Positions 9,659 to 18,321 of a DNA stretch of 64,000 bases are shown piece after piece (the first letter of the stretch is position 1; every line of letters begins with the position of its first letter). This DNA is from CAVWSM01 sp963798505 (GTDB taxonomy: Bacteria; Actinomycetota; Actinomycetes; Jiangellales; Jiangellaceae). The stretch is taken from contig CAWCTX010000005.1 in the NCBI GenBank assembly GCA_963798505.1, positions 248,001-312,000 of the forward strand, given 5' to 3'. Position numbers and translations under genes: made by a program. The notes beneath the pieces were generated by a model. The model was not told where the DNA came from and made no database searches. It worked only from the letters and a program-made list of their open reading frames with translations.

Positions 9659-10060
9659 TCATGGCCTGGCTGGTGCCTTGACTGCGAGAACGGGGCAGGT
9701 GGCGTCCAGGAGGATCCGCTGTGCAGTGCTGCCGAAGATGAGCTTGCCCGTGGGCGTCCGGTGTCTGATGCCGATGACGATCAGGCTTGCGTGGTTGGTG
9801 ATCGCGGCGTCGACGACCTCCTCCGCCGCCTCACGGCCCCGCACCTGTTGCGCGATGTCGTACAGGACGCCTGCCTCGTCGAGGCGCTCACGCAGTAACT
9901 TGAGCTGCGCGTCCGAGGCGAAGCGCTCGTCGACGTAGGCGTCACCGCGCGTGCTGTTGACCACGAGCAGGGGTTCGGCTCGACGATCGGACTCCTCGAT
10001 GGCGGCGTCGACCGCAGCCTCGCCCTCGGGCGTCGGGACGTAGCCCACCACGATGGTCAT
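9659..10060 (-). CDS. Universal stress protein (UspA family)
   Basis: This 133-residue single-domain Usp starts MTIVVGYVPTPEGEAAVDAA. It carries the ATP-binding pattern G-2x-G-9x-G-S/T in GIRHRTPTGKLIFGSTAQ (residues 97-114). I preferred the internal ATG at 10060, which begins the first beta strand, over the upstream in-frame start at 10096. Small Usp genes often travel with tripartite tricarboxylate transporters and their regulators, as here. It is the last gene leftward after the two-component system, and converges on the ECF41 gene with one base between stops. The specific role is unknown. Confidence 0.85.
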   Translation of the reverse strand: MTIVVGYVPTPEGEAAVDAAIEESDRRAEPLLVVNSTRGDAYVDERFASDAQLKLLRERLDEAGVLYDIAQQVRGREAAEEVVDAAITNHASLIVIGIRHRTPTGKLIFGSTAQRILLDATCPVLAVKAPARP

Positions 10061-10153
10061 GACCGATCCCACCTTCCTCGTCGCGCACATCGTCACCGAG
10101 GGAGCGGGTAGTCGTCATCGTTGCGGTGGTTGTGGATGTTTCGGACCTTATGG

Positions 10154-10870
10154 TCACGCGTGGCCCGGTGCGCTCCCGCGTGGCGGACGGACGCGGCGCG
10201 CGGTGACATGGAAGCGGCGCTCTGGACGCCCGGCCGTCCCGTACTTCAGCCGTACGGTGGCCTCACCGCTGGTCACCAGGTGCTCGAGATAGCGCCGAGC
10301 GCTGACGCGGGAAAGGCCGGTGACTTCGGCGCACTCGCTGGCCGACAGCCCGCCTTCGGCGGAACTGACGAGGACCTTGCGGACGATCTCGGCGGTCTCG
10401 GCGCTCAGGCCCTTCGGCAGTTTCAGGGTGGTGGCAACCCCGGTGCTCCCGAGGATGCGGTCGACGTGGTCCTGCTGGACCTCCTGCATCTCCGACAGGT
10501 GTGAGTGACGTTCGGCGTAGTCCTGCAGTCGCTGGCGGAGAGTCTCACGCTCGAATGGCTTGACCAGGTAGTAGAGGGCGCCTCCGCGCAGCGCCCGCTT
10601 GAGGTCGTCGACATCGCGTGCCGCTGTGACGACGATGACGTCGACGTCATGACCCGCGGCACGGATGTGCTCGAGGACTTCGAGGCCGGTCATGTCGGGA
10701 AGGTAGATGTCGAGCAGGACCAGATCGGGCCGCACCTCATCGATGGCCGTGAGTGCATCGGCGCCGGTATGCGCCATGTCGACAACGGTGAAACCCGGTG
10801 TGCTGGACACGAACGCCGCATGCACTTTGGCAACCATGAAGTCGTCGTCCACGACTAGAACGCGAATCAT
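10154..10870 (-). CDS. CitB/DcuR-type response regulator
   Basis: This 238-residue protein begins MIRVLVVDDDFMVAKVHAAF. It has acidic residues at 8-10, the phospho-acceptor Asp54 in LVLLDIYLPDM and the conserved Lys in YYLVKPFERE. The C-terminal part (GLSASECAEVTGLSRVSARR) is a helix-turn-helix of the CitB/DcuR/DctR class, which controls C4-dicarboxylate and citrate transport. Its ATG overlaps the kinase stop (ATGA), so the two are translationally coupled. Divergent tctCBA is the likely regulon; this is inferred from position and family. Confidence 0.9.
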   Translation of the reverse strand: MIRVLVVDDDFMVAKVHAAFVSSTPGFTVVDMAHTGADALTAIDEVRPDLVLLDIYLPDMTGLEVLEHIRAAGHDVDVIVVTAARDVDDLKRALRGGALYYLVKPFERETLRQRLQDYAERHSHLSEMQEVQQDHVDRILGSTGVATTLKLPKGLSAETAEIVRKVLVSSAEGGLSASECAEVTGLSRVSARRYLEHLVTSGEATVRLKYGTAGRPERRFHVTARRVRPPRGSAPGHA

Positions 10871-12454
10871 GTCCGCACCTCCAGGCGTTCCGGCAAGGTG
10901 GCGACGAACACGGTGCCGTCGTCGTTGGAAACGGCGACCGAGCCGTTGCGGCGCGCGCACACGAGGTGCACGAGAGCCAGGCCGATGCCGCGCGCGTCGC
11001 GGTCACCCTTGGTGGTCACGCCCCGACGGAAGATCTCGTCGACCAACTCGCTGGGCACGCCGGGCCCGGAGTCGCCCACGGACACGCGCACGACACTGTC
11101 CGCCTGCAGCAAACTCCACGAGAACCCAGGGATCGGTGGTTCCCGATACCGCGTCCAAGGCGTTGTCGACCAGGTTGCCCGCAACGGTGGCGACATCGGC
11201 CGACAACTGGTCGTCGATCGGGCCCAGCGACGTGCTCGGGTCGATACGGAAGTCCACGCCGAGTTCAGACGCCTGGCTGGCCTTGGCCACCAACAACGCT
11301 GCCAGCGAGGCGTCCTGCACGCGGGCGGTCACCTCAGCGACGAGCTCGGAGTGCGCCGAGCTGATGCGCTGCACGAAGTGCACCGCCTCGTCGTACTCCT
11401 CGAGCTCGATGAGTCCGGAGATCGTGTGCAGGCGGTTGCTGAACTCGTGGGCCTGGGCTCGCAATGTGTCCGTCGTGTGCGTGGTGACGTCGAGCTCGCG
11501 TTGCAGCTCGAGCAGCTCCGTACGGTCGCGCAGGGTGGTGACCGAGCCGATCCGGCGGCCATGGCTGCTGATCGGCATGCGGTTGAGGACGAGCACCCGA
11601 CCGGCCATTGACACCGCACGGTCCGCCGCGCCATCGGCTTCGGTGAGCGCGGCCCGGACGTCGCCTGTCACTCCCAGCTCGTCCAGGCTCTGGCCCACGG
11701 CACCGGGAGGCAGCGAGAGCAGGCGCAGCGCCTCGTCGTTGACAAGCGTCACGCGGTTCTGGAGGTCGAGTGCGAGCACGCCCTCTTTGATGCCGTGCAG
11801 CAGTGCCTCGCGGTGCTCCACGAGGCCGGCGATCTCCGGCGGCTCCAGGCCCAGCGTCTGACGTTTCACCCGCCGCGCGATGAGCAGCGACCCAATGACC
11901 CCGACGACGGTCGCGAATCCCAGATAGGTCAGCAGGTTGGGAGCGGCGTCCCGCAACCCGTCGGCGAAGGACGGGATGTCGCGGCCGACGGCGACGAGCC
12001 CGACGACCTCGGGACTCGACGCGTTGAACACCGGCCTCATGGCCACGATCGCGGGGTGTCCCTGCGAGTCGGTGCGGGTGCCCTCCCAGCCTCTTCCGTC
12101 GAGCACCGGGATGCCAGCCAGGTCGAGCTGGGTGTCCAGCTCGCTCGGGTCGGGTGAGGCGACGACCGTGCCGTCCGCCCCCGCCACCACGACGGAGCTG
12201 GAGCCTGACACGGCTCTGTTGTTCTCGGCGAACGCCTGCACGAACCGGTCGTTGTCCGTGTCCAGGGCCGTGCGGAGGGCGTTGGTCGCCGCCATGGTCT
12301 CCGCGATGGCCGTCGCTCGCCGGCTCTCGGCCTCACGTGACCGCTGCGTCGACTGCGCCACCGACACGCCCGCCACGGCGACCAGCACGATCGTGATCAC
12401 CGCGAGCTGTAGGGCGAGCAGCTGACCGGTGAGGGTGAGATGACGTCCGCGCAT
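10867..12454 (-). CDS. CitA/DcuS-type sensor histidine kinase (one frameshift)
   Basis: This is the membrane sensor partner of the adjacent regulator, about 529 residues after repair. Two membrane segments (about residues 11-35 and 175-193) flank an extracytoplasmic sensing domain containing ALDTDNDRFVQAFAE. A PAS domain follows, then the CitA-type histidine box QAHEFSNRLHTISGLIE with His336. The ATPase domain starts in the same frame (GNLVDNALDAV). An indel near 11120, after DPWVLVEF, moves the rest (VGDSGPGVPSELVDEIFRRG, then TTKGDRDARGIGLALV) to another frame. I took the ATG at 12454, just before the first membrane helix. A tricarboxylate or related organic acid is the probable signal. Confidence 0.88.
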
Positions 12455-12609
12455 CCGCCCTCCCGTACGAGCGACCACAACGACCGAAAGTGACACTGCC
12501 GACACAATCGTGACACCGACACGACCCCGGACCCACCCTCGTGGCGTCAACGCTGTTCCTCGGCGCACGACGAACCGGCAACGAGGCGCCGGCTACCTGG
12601 AGGTCACCA

Positions 12610-13608
12610 ATGCGTACGTTCCCCGCAAGGCTCACCGCAGGCGTGCTCGCCGCGGGTCTGCTGGTCGCCGGTTGTGGCACCACCCGGGACGACGACTCGA
12701 CCGGCACCGAAGAGGCCGGCCCCGTCGAGGACTTGCAGATCATGGTCCCCAACTCCGCCGGGAGCGGCTACGACACGACGGCCCGCACCGTGGCGAAGGC
12801 CATGGAGGATGCCGGTCTGGCCGACGCTCTCGAGGTCTTCAACCTCGAAGGCGCCGGCGGCGTGGTCGGTCTCCAGCGCCTGGTCAACGAGGAAGGCAAC
12901 GAGGACCTGCTCATGCAGATGGGCCTGGGCGTCGTCGGTGCGACATACACCAACCAGTCCGAGGCGACCCTGGACGAGACGACGCCGGTCGCCCGGCTCA
13001 TCGAGGAGGCCGAGGCGGTCGTGGTGCCGGGCGGGTCGCCGTACGAGTCGCTCGACGATCTGGTCGCAGCCTGGAAGGCCGACCCGGGCAGCCTGCCGGT
13101 CGGTGGTGGCTCCAACCCGGGTGGTCCTGATCACCTCACGCCGATGCTGCTCGCTCAAGAGGTCGGCGTTGACCCGAAGGCCGTCAACTTCGTCAGCTAT
13201 GACGGCGGTGGCGAGCTCCTCGCCGGCCTACTGGGCAACAAGATCGCGTTCGCGACGACCGGGGTCGGAGAGGTGGCCGAACAGGCCAAGGCTGGCGACG
13301 TGAAGATCCTTGCGGTGACCAGCGAGCAGCCGGTCGAGGGCGTGGACGCGCCCACCCTTGCGGAAGAGGGCGTGGACCTCGTCTTCACCAACTGGCGTGG
13401 CATCGTGGCCGCCCCCGGCATCTCCGACGAGCGGGCCGACCAGTTCGTCGAGCTGCTCAACGGGCTGCACGAGTCGGACGAGTGGCGCAGGCGCTGGAGG
13501 ACAACGGCTGGGCCGACGCCTTCATGACCGGTGACGAATTCGGCTCGTTCGTGCAGCAGGAGAGCGAGCGCGTGCAGACCGTGCTGGCGGACCTGGGGTC
13601 TGGCGTGA
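12610..13608 (+). CDS. tctC: Tripartite tricarboxylate transporter substrate-binding lipoprotein TctC (two compensating indels)
   Basis: This is a periplasmic-type binding protein of the TTT family, about 332 residues. The signal sequence MRTFPARLTAGVLAAGLLVA is followed by lipobox Cys22. Family features include IMVPNSAGSGYDTTARTVAK and LAVTSEQPVEG. Near 13488 a base is missing, so EWRQALEDNGWADAF is split across frames. Near 13597 an extra G in GGGG restores the frame. The protein then ends DLGLA at the TGA 13606-13608, overlapping the tctB GTG (GTGA). The ligand is probably a tri- or dicarboxylate, but TctC proteins vary widely in substrate. Confidence 0.9.
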
Positions 13609-14117
13609 GCACCGGAACCGCCACGAAGAGCCGGTGGGAAGGTCGCTCCGAGCTCGGCGTTGCCGTCGGGCTTGCGGTCGTGGCCGTCGTCATCATCGTC
13701 GACACGCTGGGTCTCGAGGAACGCATCGGGGTGCGTGGCCCGGTCGGCCCGCGCACGGTGCCGTTCTTCGTTGCCGGCCTGCTCCTGATCGTCGCCGTCC
13801 TGCTCGCCCGTGACGTGCTACGCGGGGGCCGAGGGGAGCCCGAAGGCGGCGAGGACGTCGACCTTACGGGCGGCAGCGACTGGCGCACCATCGGGCTCCT
13901 GGTGGCCGCGTTCGTCGCCAACGCCGTCCTCATCGAGCGGGTCGGGTGGCCGGTCTCGGGCGCCGTGCTGTTCTGGGGCGCGGCATTCGCGCTGGGCAGC
14001 AGGCATCACATTCGCAATGCGGTCATCGCCTTCGCGCTGTCGATCGGCACTTGGTACCTGTTCGTCCTCGGCCTGGGCGTGAGCCTCCCGGTCGGCGTCT
14101 TCGACGGGATCCTGTGA
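13605..14117 (+). CDS. tctB: Tripartite tricarboxylate transporter small membrane subunit TctB
   Basis: This 170-residue integral membrane protein has the four hydrophobic segments expected of TctB: LGVAVGLAVVAVVIIVDTLG, TVPFFVAGLLLIVAVLLARD, TIGLLVAAFVANAVLIERVG and AFALSIGTWYLFVLGLGVSL. The GTG start overlaps the stop of tctC, and the stop TGA shares a base with the tctA ATG. The subunit supports the large TctA channel in sodium- or proton-driven uptake. Confidence 0.88.
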   Translation: MSTGTATKSRWEGRSELGVAVGLAVVAVVIIVDTLGLEERIGVRGPVGPRTVPFFVAGLLLIVAVLLARDVLRGGRGEPEGGEDVDLTGGSDWRTIGLLVAAFVANAVLIERVGWPVSGAVLFWGAAFALGSRHHIRNAVIAFALSIGTWYLFVLGLGVSLPVGVFDGIL

Positions 14118-15658
14118 TGGACGCGTTCACCAGCCTGCTCGACGGCTTCGCCATCGCGCTGACTCCGACGCATCTGCTGTACGCGTTCGTCGGTGTGCTG
14201 CTGGGAACGGCAATAGGGGTGCTCCCGGGCATTGGCCCCGCGATGGCACTCGCACTGCTGCTGCCCCTGACATACGGCCTTGACGCCACAGCCGCGTTCA
14301 TCCTGTTCGCCGGGCTCTACTACGGCAGCATGTACGGCGGCTCGACCACGTCGATCCTGCTCAACACGCCGGGTGAGAGCGCCTCTGTCGTCACTGCGAT
14401 CGAGGGCAACCGCATGGCCCGCAATGGCCGAGCGGCCCAAGCTCTGGCGACTGCCGCGATCGGCTCATTCGTCGCCGGCACGATCGGGACGCTGCTCGTG
14501 GTGTTCCTCGCGCCCGCCATCGTGGAGATCGCGGTGCAGATCGGTGCGCCGGACTACTTCGCCATCATGGTGCTCGCGTTCGTCGCCGTCACATTCGTGC
14601 TCGGCGCCTCGCGCATCCGCGGGCTCGCTTCGCTCGGCATCGGCCTGACCATCGGGCTCATCGGCATCGACCGGACGACCGGTCAGCAGCGGCTGACCTT
14701 CGGGATCCCCCAGCTGGCCGACGGCATCGACATCGTGGTCGTCGCGGTCGGCCTATTCGCCGTGGGCGAGGCGCTGTGGATCGCGGCACACCTGCGGCGC
14801 CGGCCGCTGGAGGTGATCCCGGTCGGACCGGCCCGGATGGGTCGCGAGGACCTCCGGCGGTCATGGAAGCCATGGCTGCGTGGCACGGCCATCGGCTTCC
14901 CGTTCGGAGCCGTTCCGTCCGGTGGCGCCGAGATCCCGACCTTTCTGTCGTACGTGACCGAGAAGAAGCTGACGAAGCACCCCGAGGAGTTCGGCAACGG
15001 CGCCATCGAGGGCGTCGCCGGACCCGAAGCGACCAACAACGCCTCCGCCGCCGGTGGATTCGTCCCGCTGCTCACCCTGGGCCTCCCGGTGACGGCCACC
15101 GCCGCGGTCATGCTCGCTGCCTTCCAGCAGTACGGCATCCAGCCCGGGCCGTTCCTGCTCGACGAAGAGCCCGAGCTCGTCTGGGCCCTGCTCGCCAGCC
15201 TGTTCATCGGCAACACGATGCTGCTGTTGCTCAACCTGCCCCTTGCACCGCTGTGGGCCAAGCTGCTGCAGATCCCGCGTCCTTACCTCTACGCCGGCAT
15301 CCTCTTCTTCGCCAGCCTGGGTGCCTATGCGGTCAACGCCTCGACCTTCGACCTCTACCTGCTGCTGTGCCTGGGCCTTCTCGGGTTCGTCATGCGCCGA
15401 TACGGGCTGCCGGTCCTGCCGGCCATCATCGGGGTCATCCTCGGGCCGAGTGCGGAAGAGCGGCTTCGCCAGGCGCTGCAGATCAGCGACGGGGAGCTGT
15501 CAGGGCTGATCACGCCGTTCTCCATCGTGGTGTACGCGATCCTGCTTGCCGTGCTGCTCTGGCCGCTCATTCGGCGGTTCGTGCTGCGCAAGCGTGACGT
15601 GCCGGTGTTCTCCGAGGCAGCGCACACGGTCGAAGCGGAGCATCAACATCGTGGTTGA
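14117..15658 (+). CDS. tctA: Tripartite tricarboxylate transporter large permease TctA
   Basis: This 513-residue permease is complete in one frame. It has the TctA hallmark loops GVLPGIGPAMALALLLPLTY and YGSMYGGSTTSILLNTPGES in the N-terminal half, and GAVPSGGAEIPTFLSYVTEK and IEGVAGPEATNNASAAGGFV in the C-terminal half. These pseudo-symmetric motifs form the transport core. It is the last gene of tctCBA. Its 3' end overlaps the convergent dehydrogenase reading frame by 92 bases, which may reflect an indel in the other gene. Confidence 0.93.
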   Translation: MDAFTSLLDGFAIALTPTHLLYAFVGVLLGTAIGVLPGIGPAMALALLLPLTYGLDATAAFILFAGLYYGSMYGGSTTSILLNTPGESASVVTAIEGNRMARNGRAAQALATAAIGSFVAGTIGTLLVVFLAPAIVEIAVQIGAPDYFAIMVLAFVAVTFVLGASRIRGLASLGIGLTIGLIGIDRTTGQQRLTFGIPQLADGIDIVVVAVGLFAVGEALWIAAHLRRRPLEVIPVGPARMGREDLRRSWKPWLRGTAIGFPFGAVPSGGAEIPTFLSYVTEKKLTKHPEEFGNGAIEGVAGPEATNNASAAGGFVPLLTLGLPVTATAAVMLAAFQQYGIQPGPFLLDEEPELVWALLASLFIGNTMLLLLNLPLAPLWAKLLQIPRPYLYAGILFFASLGAYAVNASTFDLYLLLCLGLLGFVMRRYGLPVLPAIIGVILGPSAEERLRQALQISDGELSGLITPFSIVVYAILLAVLLWPLIRRFVLRKRDVPVFSEAAHTVEAEHQHRG

Positions 15659-16634
15659 GGGGGTCACGCCTCGTCGTCACGCTCACGACCAGGACGACGT
15701 TGCCGGTCTTCTGTCCCGTCTCGACGTACTTCGTCGCGTCGACGACGTCTTCCAAGGGGTAGCGCCGGTCGATGACCGGGCGGAATTCTCCCGCCTCGAC
15801 GAGCTTCTTGAGGAAGAGCACGTCCTTCTTGGTGTAGCGGGCTATCCCCAACGTCACCTTCTTGTCTCCGACCAGCCTGGTGGCCAGCGCGAGCGCCGGG
15901 ACGTGCCACAGAAACCCGAGGTCAGTCTCGATGTAGCGCCCGCCCGGCTTGAGTGCGCGTCTGCACCGCCGGAACGACTGCTTGCCGACCGCGTCGAAGA
16001 TGATGTCGTAGGTCTCCTCGCGCTTCGTGAAGTCCTCCTTCTGGTAGTCGATGACCCGGCCGGCTCCAAGCGACCTGACGAGCTCGACGTTGTCGGTGTT
16101 GCACACCGCCGTGACGTCGGCGCCGAAGTGCTTGGCCAGCTGCACGGCGGCGGTTCCGACGGCCCCGGAGGCGCCGTAGACGAGGATGCTTCGCCCTGTC
16201 CGAACATCTGCGTGTCTCAGGCAGCACAGAGTGATGATCGCCCCGTCGCAAAGGGCGGCGGCCTCGTCGAAGGTCATTCCCCCAGGCATGTGAGCCAGCG
16301 CGGCGCCCTCGCGCAGGCAGACGAACTCTGCGTGCGCGCCGGAGCCGGCGATGCCGAAGACGCGATCGCCGGCCTCGAACTCGGTGACGGCCGCCCCGAC
16401 GGCCTCGACCACACCGGCGAGCTCCATGCCGAGGATCCGCCGCCTTGGCCGGAGGAGGCCGGTCGCCAAGCGGCTGATGACGACGTCGGCGCTGCGCATT
16501 CCGCAGTCCGTCCTGGTCACCGTGGTGGCATGAACCTTGATGAGGACCTCGTCGTCGCGGGGTACGGGCGGCTCGACCTCGGCGAGGCGAAGCACGTCCG
16601 GAGATCCGTACCTGTCATGGACAACCGCTCTCAC
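15567..16634 (-). CDS. NAD(P)-dependent quinone-oxidoreductase-like alcohol dehydrogenase (MDR family)
   Basis: This MDR superfamily protein of about 355 residues starts VRAVVHDRYGSPDVLRLAEV (GTG at 16634). The GroES-like domain reads VEPPVPRDDEVLIKVHATTV and ILGMELAGVVEAVG. The Rossmann domain has the loop VYGASGAVGTAAVQLAKHFG, then ADVTAVCNTDNVELV. There is no catalytic zinc Cys/His set, as in quinone oxidoreductases. The C-terminus normally ends near GNVVLVV; here it runs about 30 residues further and overlaps tctA. A one-base indel near 15690 would give an end at 15664 (ERDDEA). Upstream in-frame residues look non-coding. The substrate is not predictable. Confidence 0.85.
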   Translation of the reverse strand: MRAVVHDRYGSPDVLRLAEVEPPVPRDDEVLIKVHATTVTRTDCGMRSADVVISRLATGLLRPRRRILGMELAGVVEAVGAAVTEFEAGDRVFGIAGSGAHAEFVCLREGAALAHMPGGMTFDEAAALCDGAIITLCCLRHADVRTGRSILVYGASGAVGTAAVQLAKHFGADVTAVCNTDNVELVRSLGAGRVIDYQKEDFTKREETYDIIFDAVGKQSFRRCRRALKPGGRYIETDLGFLWHVPALALATRLVGDKKVTLGIARYTKKDVLFLKKLVEAGEFRPVIDRRYPLEDVVDATKYVETGQKTGNVVLVVSVTTRRDPLNHDVDAPLRPCALPRRTPARHACAARTAE

Positions 16635-16677
16635 GAGACGATGCCTATCGGCTTTCTGCCAAAGAATGCAATCGCCC

Positions 16678-16704
16678 TGTCCGGATTGGCGCCGCCCATT
16701 CGTC
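16678..16704 (+). promoter_or_regulatory. Candidate ECF42-type promoter before the YCII gene
   Basis: TGTCCG (16678-16683) is followed after 17 bases by CGTC (16701-16704), 37 bases before the YCII start. ECF42 promoters are described with a TGTCGA-like -35 and a CGA/CGT-type -10. The match is partial but correctly placed for control by the downstream ECF42 gene. Confidence 0.35.
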
Positions 16705-16740
16705 ATCCTGATGACATCACGACCACCGAGGAGTGCAGAC

Positions 16741-17076
16741 ATGAAGTACATGATGTTCGTGTGTACGGACACCGAGCCCGACACCGACCCGGCGCCCGAG
16801 GCCGACGTCGAGCTGTGGGTATCCGAAAACGATGCCCGCGGCCGGCGCTTGCAGGGCGACGTGCTGGCGCCGCCGTCGTCGGCCACGACTGTACGAGTCC
16901 GCAACGGCGAGGTGCTGGTCTCCGACGGACCGTTCGCCGAGACCAAAGAGGTGATCGTGGGCTATGACCTGCTCGAGTGTGCCGACCTCGACGAGGCGAT
17001 TGAGGTCGCGCGTGCCCACCCCATGGCCCGCGGAGGACGCCTCGAATTGCGCCCGTTCGCGCAGCTGAACGACTGA
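16741..17076 (+). CDS. YCII/DGPF-domain protein, ECF42 partner
   Basis: This 111-residue protein begins MKYMMFVCTDTEPDTDPAPE and contains the eponymous DGPF motif in LVSDGPFAETKEVIVGYDLL. It ends with the family helix LDEAIEVARAHPMARGGRLE. DGPF proteins are small ferredoxin-like YCII-related proteins found next to, and transcribed by, ECF42 sigma factors. The ECF42 gene begins four bases after the stop, so the pair forms an operon. The biochemical activity of DGPF proteins is not established. Confidence 0.9.
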   Translation: MKYMMFVCTDTEPDTDPAPEADVELWVSENDARGRRLQGDVLAPPSSATTVRVRNGEVLVSDGPFAETKEVIVGYDLLECADLDEAIEVARAHPMARGGRLELRPFAQLND

Positions 17077-17080
17077 CCAC

Positions 17081-18310
17081 GTGGCCGATCAGCGCTCGAC
17101 GGTAACGGCCGCGGCCGTCGACGCCGCGGGTGCCGATGCGTACCCGCGGATCGTCGCTGCGCTGATCCGCGTCACCGGTGACTGGACACTTGCCGAGGAC
17201 TGCGCCCAGGAGGCACTGACGCTCGCCCTCGAGCGCTGGCCGGCAGATGGCGTGCCGGCCAACCCGGGCGGGTGGCTGATGACGGTGGCACGCAACCGCG
17301 CGCTGGATGTGCTGCGCCGCGCCTCGGTGGAGCGCCGCAAGCTCCGGGAGCTCGCCGTGCTGGCGCTGGTCGATGCGAGCCCACCGGCGGCAGGGGAGGA
17401 GGATCTCGTGGACGATCGGCTGCGGCTCATCTTCACCTGCTGCCACCCCGCGCTGGCGCTCGAGGCGCGCGTGGCGCTCACGCTGCGCACGGTCTGCGGT
17501 GTCCCGACCGCCGACATCGCGCGGGCGTTCCTGGTCAGCGAGTCGACGATGACCCGGCGGCTGACCCGCGCCAAGACGAAGATCGCGGACGCCCGCATCC
17601 CCTACCGCGTGCCGAGCGGCCCGGCGCTGTCCGAGCGGCTCCCCGGCGTGCTCGCCGTGCTCTACCTGCTGTTCACCCACGGCTACAACGCCGACGGCGA
17701 GCCGGCATTCGCCGACGAGGCGATCAGGCTGGCTCGCCTGCTCGACCAGCTCATGCCGGATCAGCCCGAGGTCTCTGCGTTGCTGGCCCTCTTCCTGCTG
17801 CATCACTCGCGGCGAGACGCGCGCCGCGACCCGGGCGGCAACCTCGTCACGCTCGACAAACAGGACCGACGTCGGTGGGATCACGCGACGATCGAGGAGG
17901 GGCTGGTGATCCTAGCGAGAACGCCACATGGTGGCCCGTACGCGTTGCAGGCACGGATCGCCGCCTGTCACGCCACCGCCACGTCCGTCGACAGCACCGA
18001 CTGGGCGAACATCGCGACCTCGTACGACGAGCTCGCCCGCATGCAGCCCTCGCCCGTCATCGAGCTGAACCGCGCGGTGGCCCATGGCTATGCATACGGG
18101 CCGGAGGCGGGGTTGGCGCTGCTCGCCGAGGCGCGCGCGGGCGGCGCGCTGGACGCCTATCCGCTCGCCGTGGCGGCGGAGGCTGATCTCACAGCCCGCA
18201 GCGGTGACCGCGACCGCGCTGCCGTCTTGTTCCGGCAGGCCGCCGACGCCGCGCACTCCGAGCTCGAGCGTCGTGCACTGCTCGACCGCGCCGACGACCT
18301 CTACGCGTAA
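17081..18310 (+). CDS. ECF42-family RNA polymerase sigma factor with TPR-like C-terminal extension
   Basis: This 409-residue sigma factor starts at a GTG. Region 2 (AALIRVTGDWTLAEDCAQEA, then GGWLMTVARNRALDVLRR) and region 4 (ALTLRTVCGVPTADIARAFL, ending ESTMTRRLTRAKTKI) are followed by a helical C-terminal half of about 200 residues. That half contains YLLFTHGYNADGEPAFADEA and SPVIELNRAVAHGYAYGPEA. The long TPR-like extension defines ECF42 and is needed for activity in place of an anti-sigma factor. It is paired with the DGPF/YCII gene. It converges on the DUF3048 gene with 11 bases between stops. Confidence 0.92.
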   Translation: MADQRSTVTAAAVDAAGADAYPRIVAALIRVTGDWTLAEDCAQEALTLALERWPADGVPANPGGWLMTVARNRALDVLRRASVERRKLRELAVLALVDASPPAAGEEDLVDDRLRLIFTCCHPALALEARVALTLRTVCGVPTADIARAFLVSESTMTRRLTRAKTKIADARIPYRVPSGPALSERLPGVLAVLYLLFTHGYNADGEPAFADEAIRLARLLDQLMPDQPEVSALLALFLLHHSRRDARRDPGGNLVTLDKQDRRRWDHATIEEGLVILARTPHGGPYALQARIAACHATATSVDSTDWANIATSYDELARMQPSPVIELNRAVAHGYAYGPEAGLALLAEARAGGALDAYPLAVAAEADLTARSGDRDRAAVLFRQAADAAHSELERRALLDRADDLYA

Positions 18311-18321
18311 GGGCGCACCCG

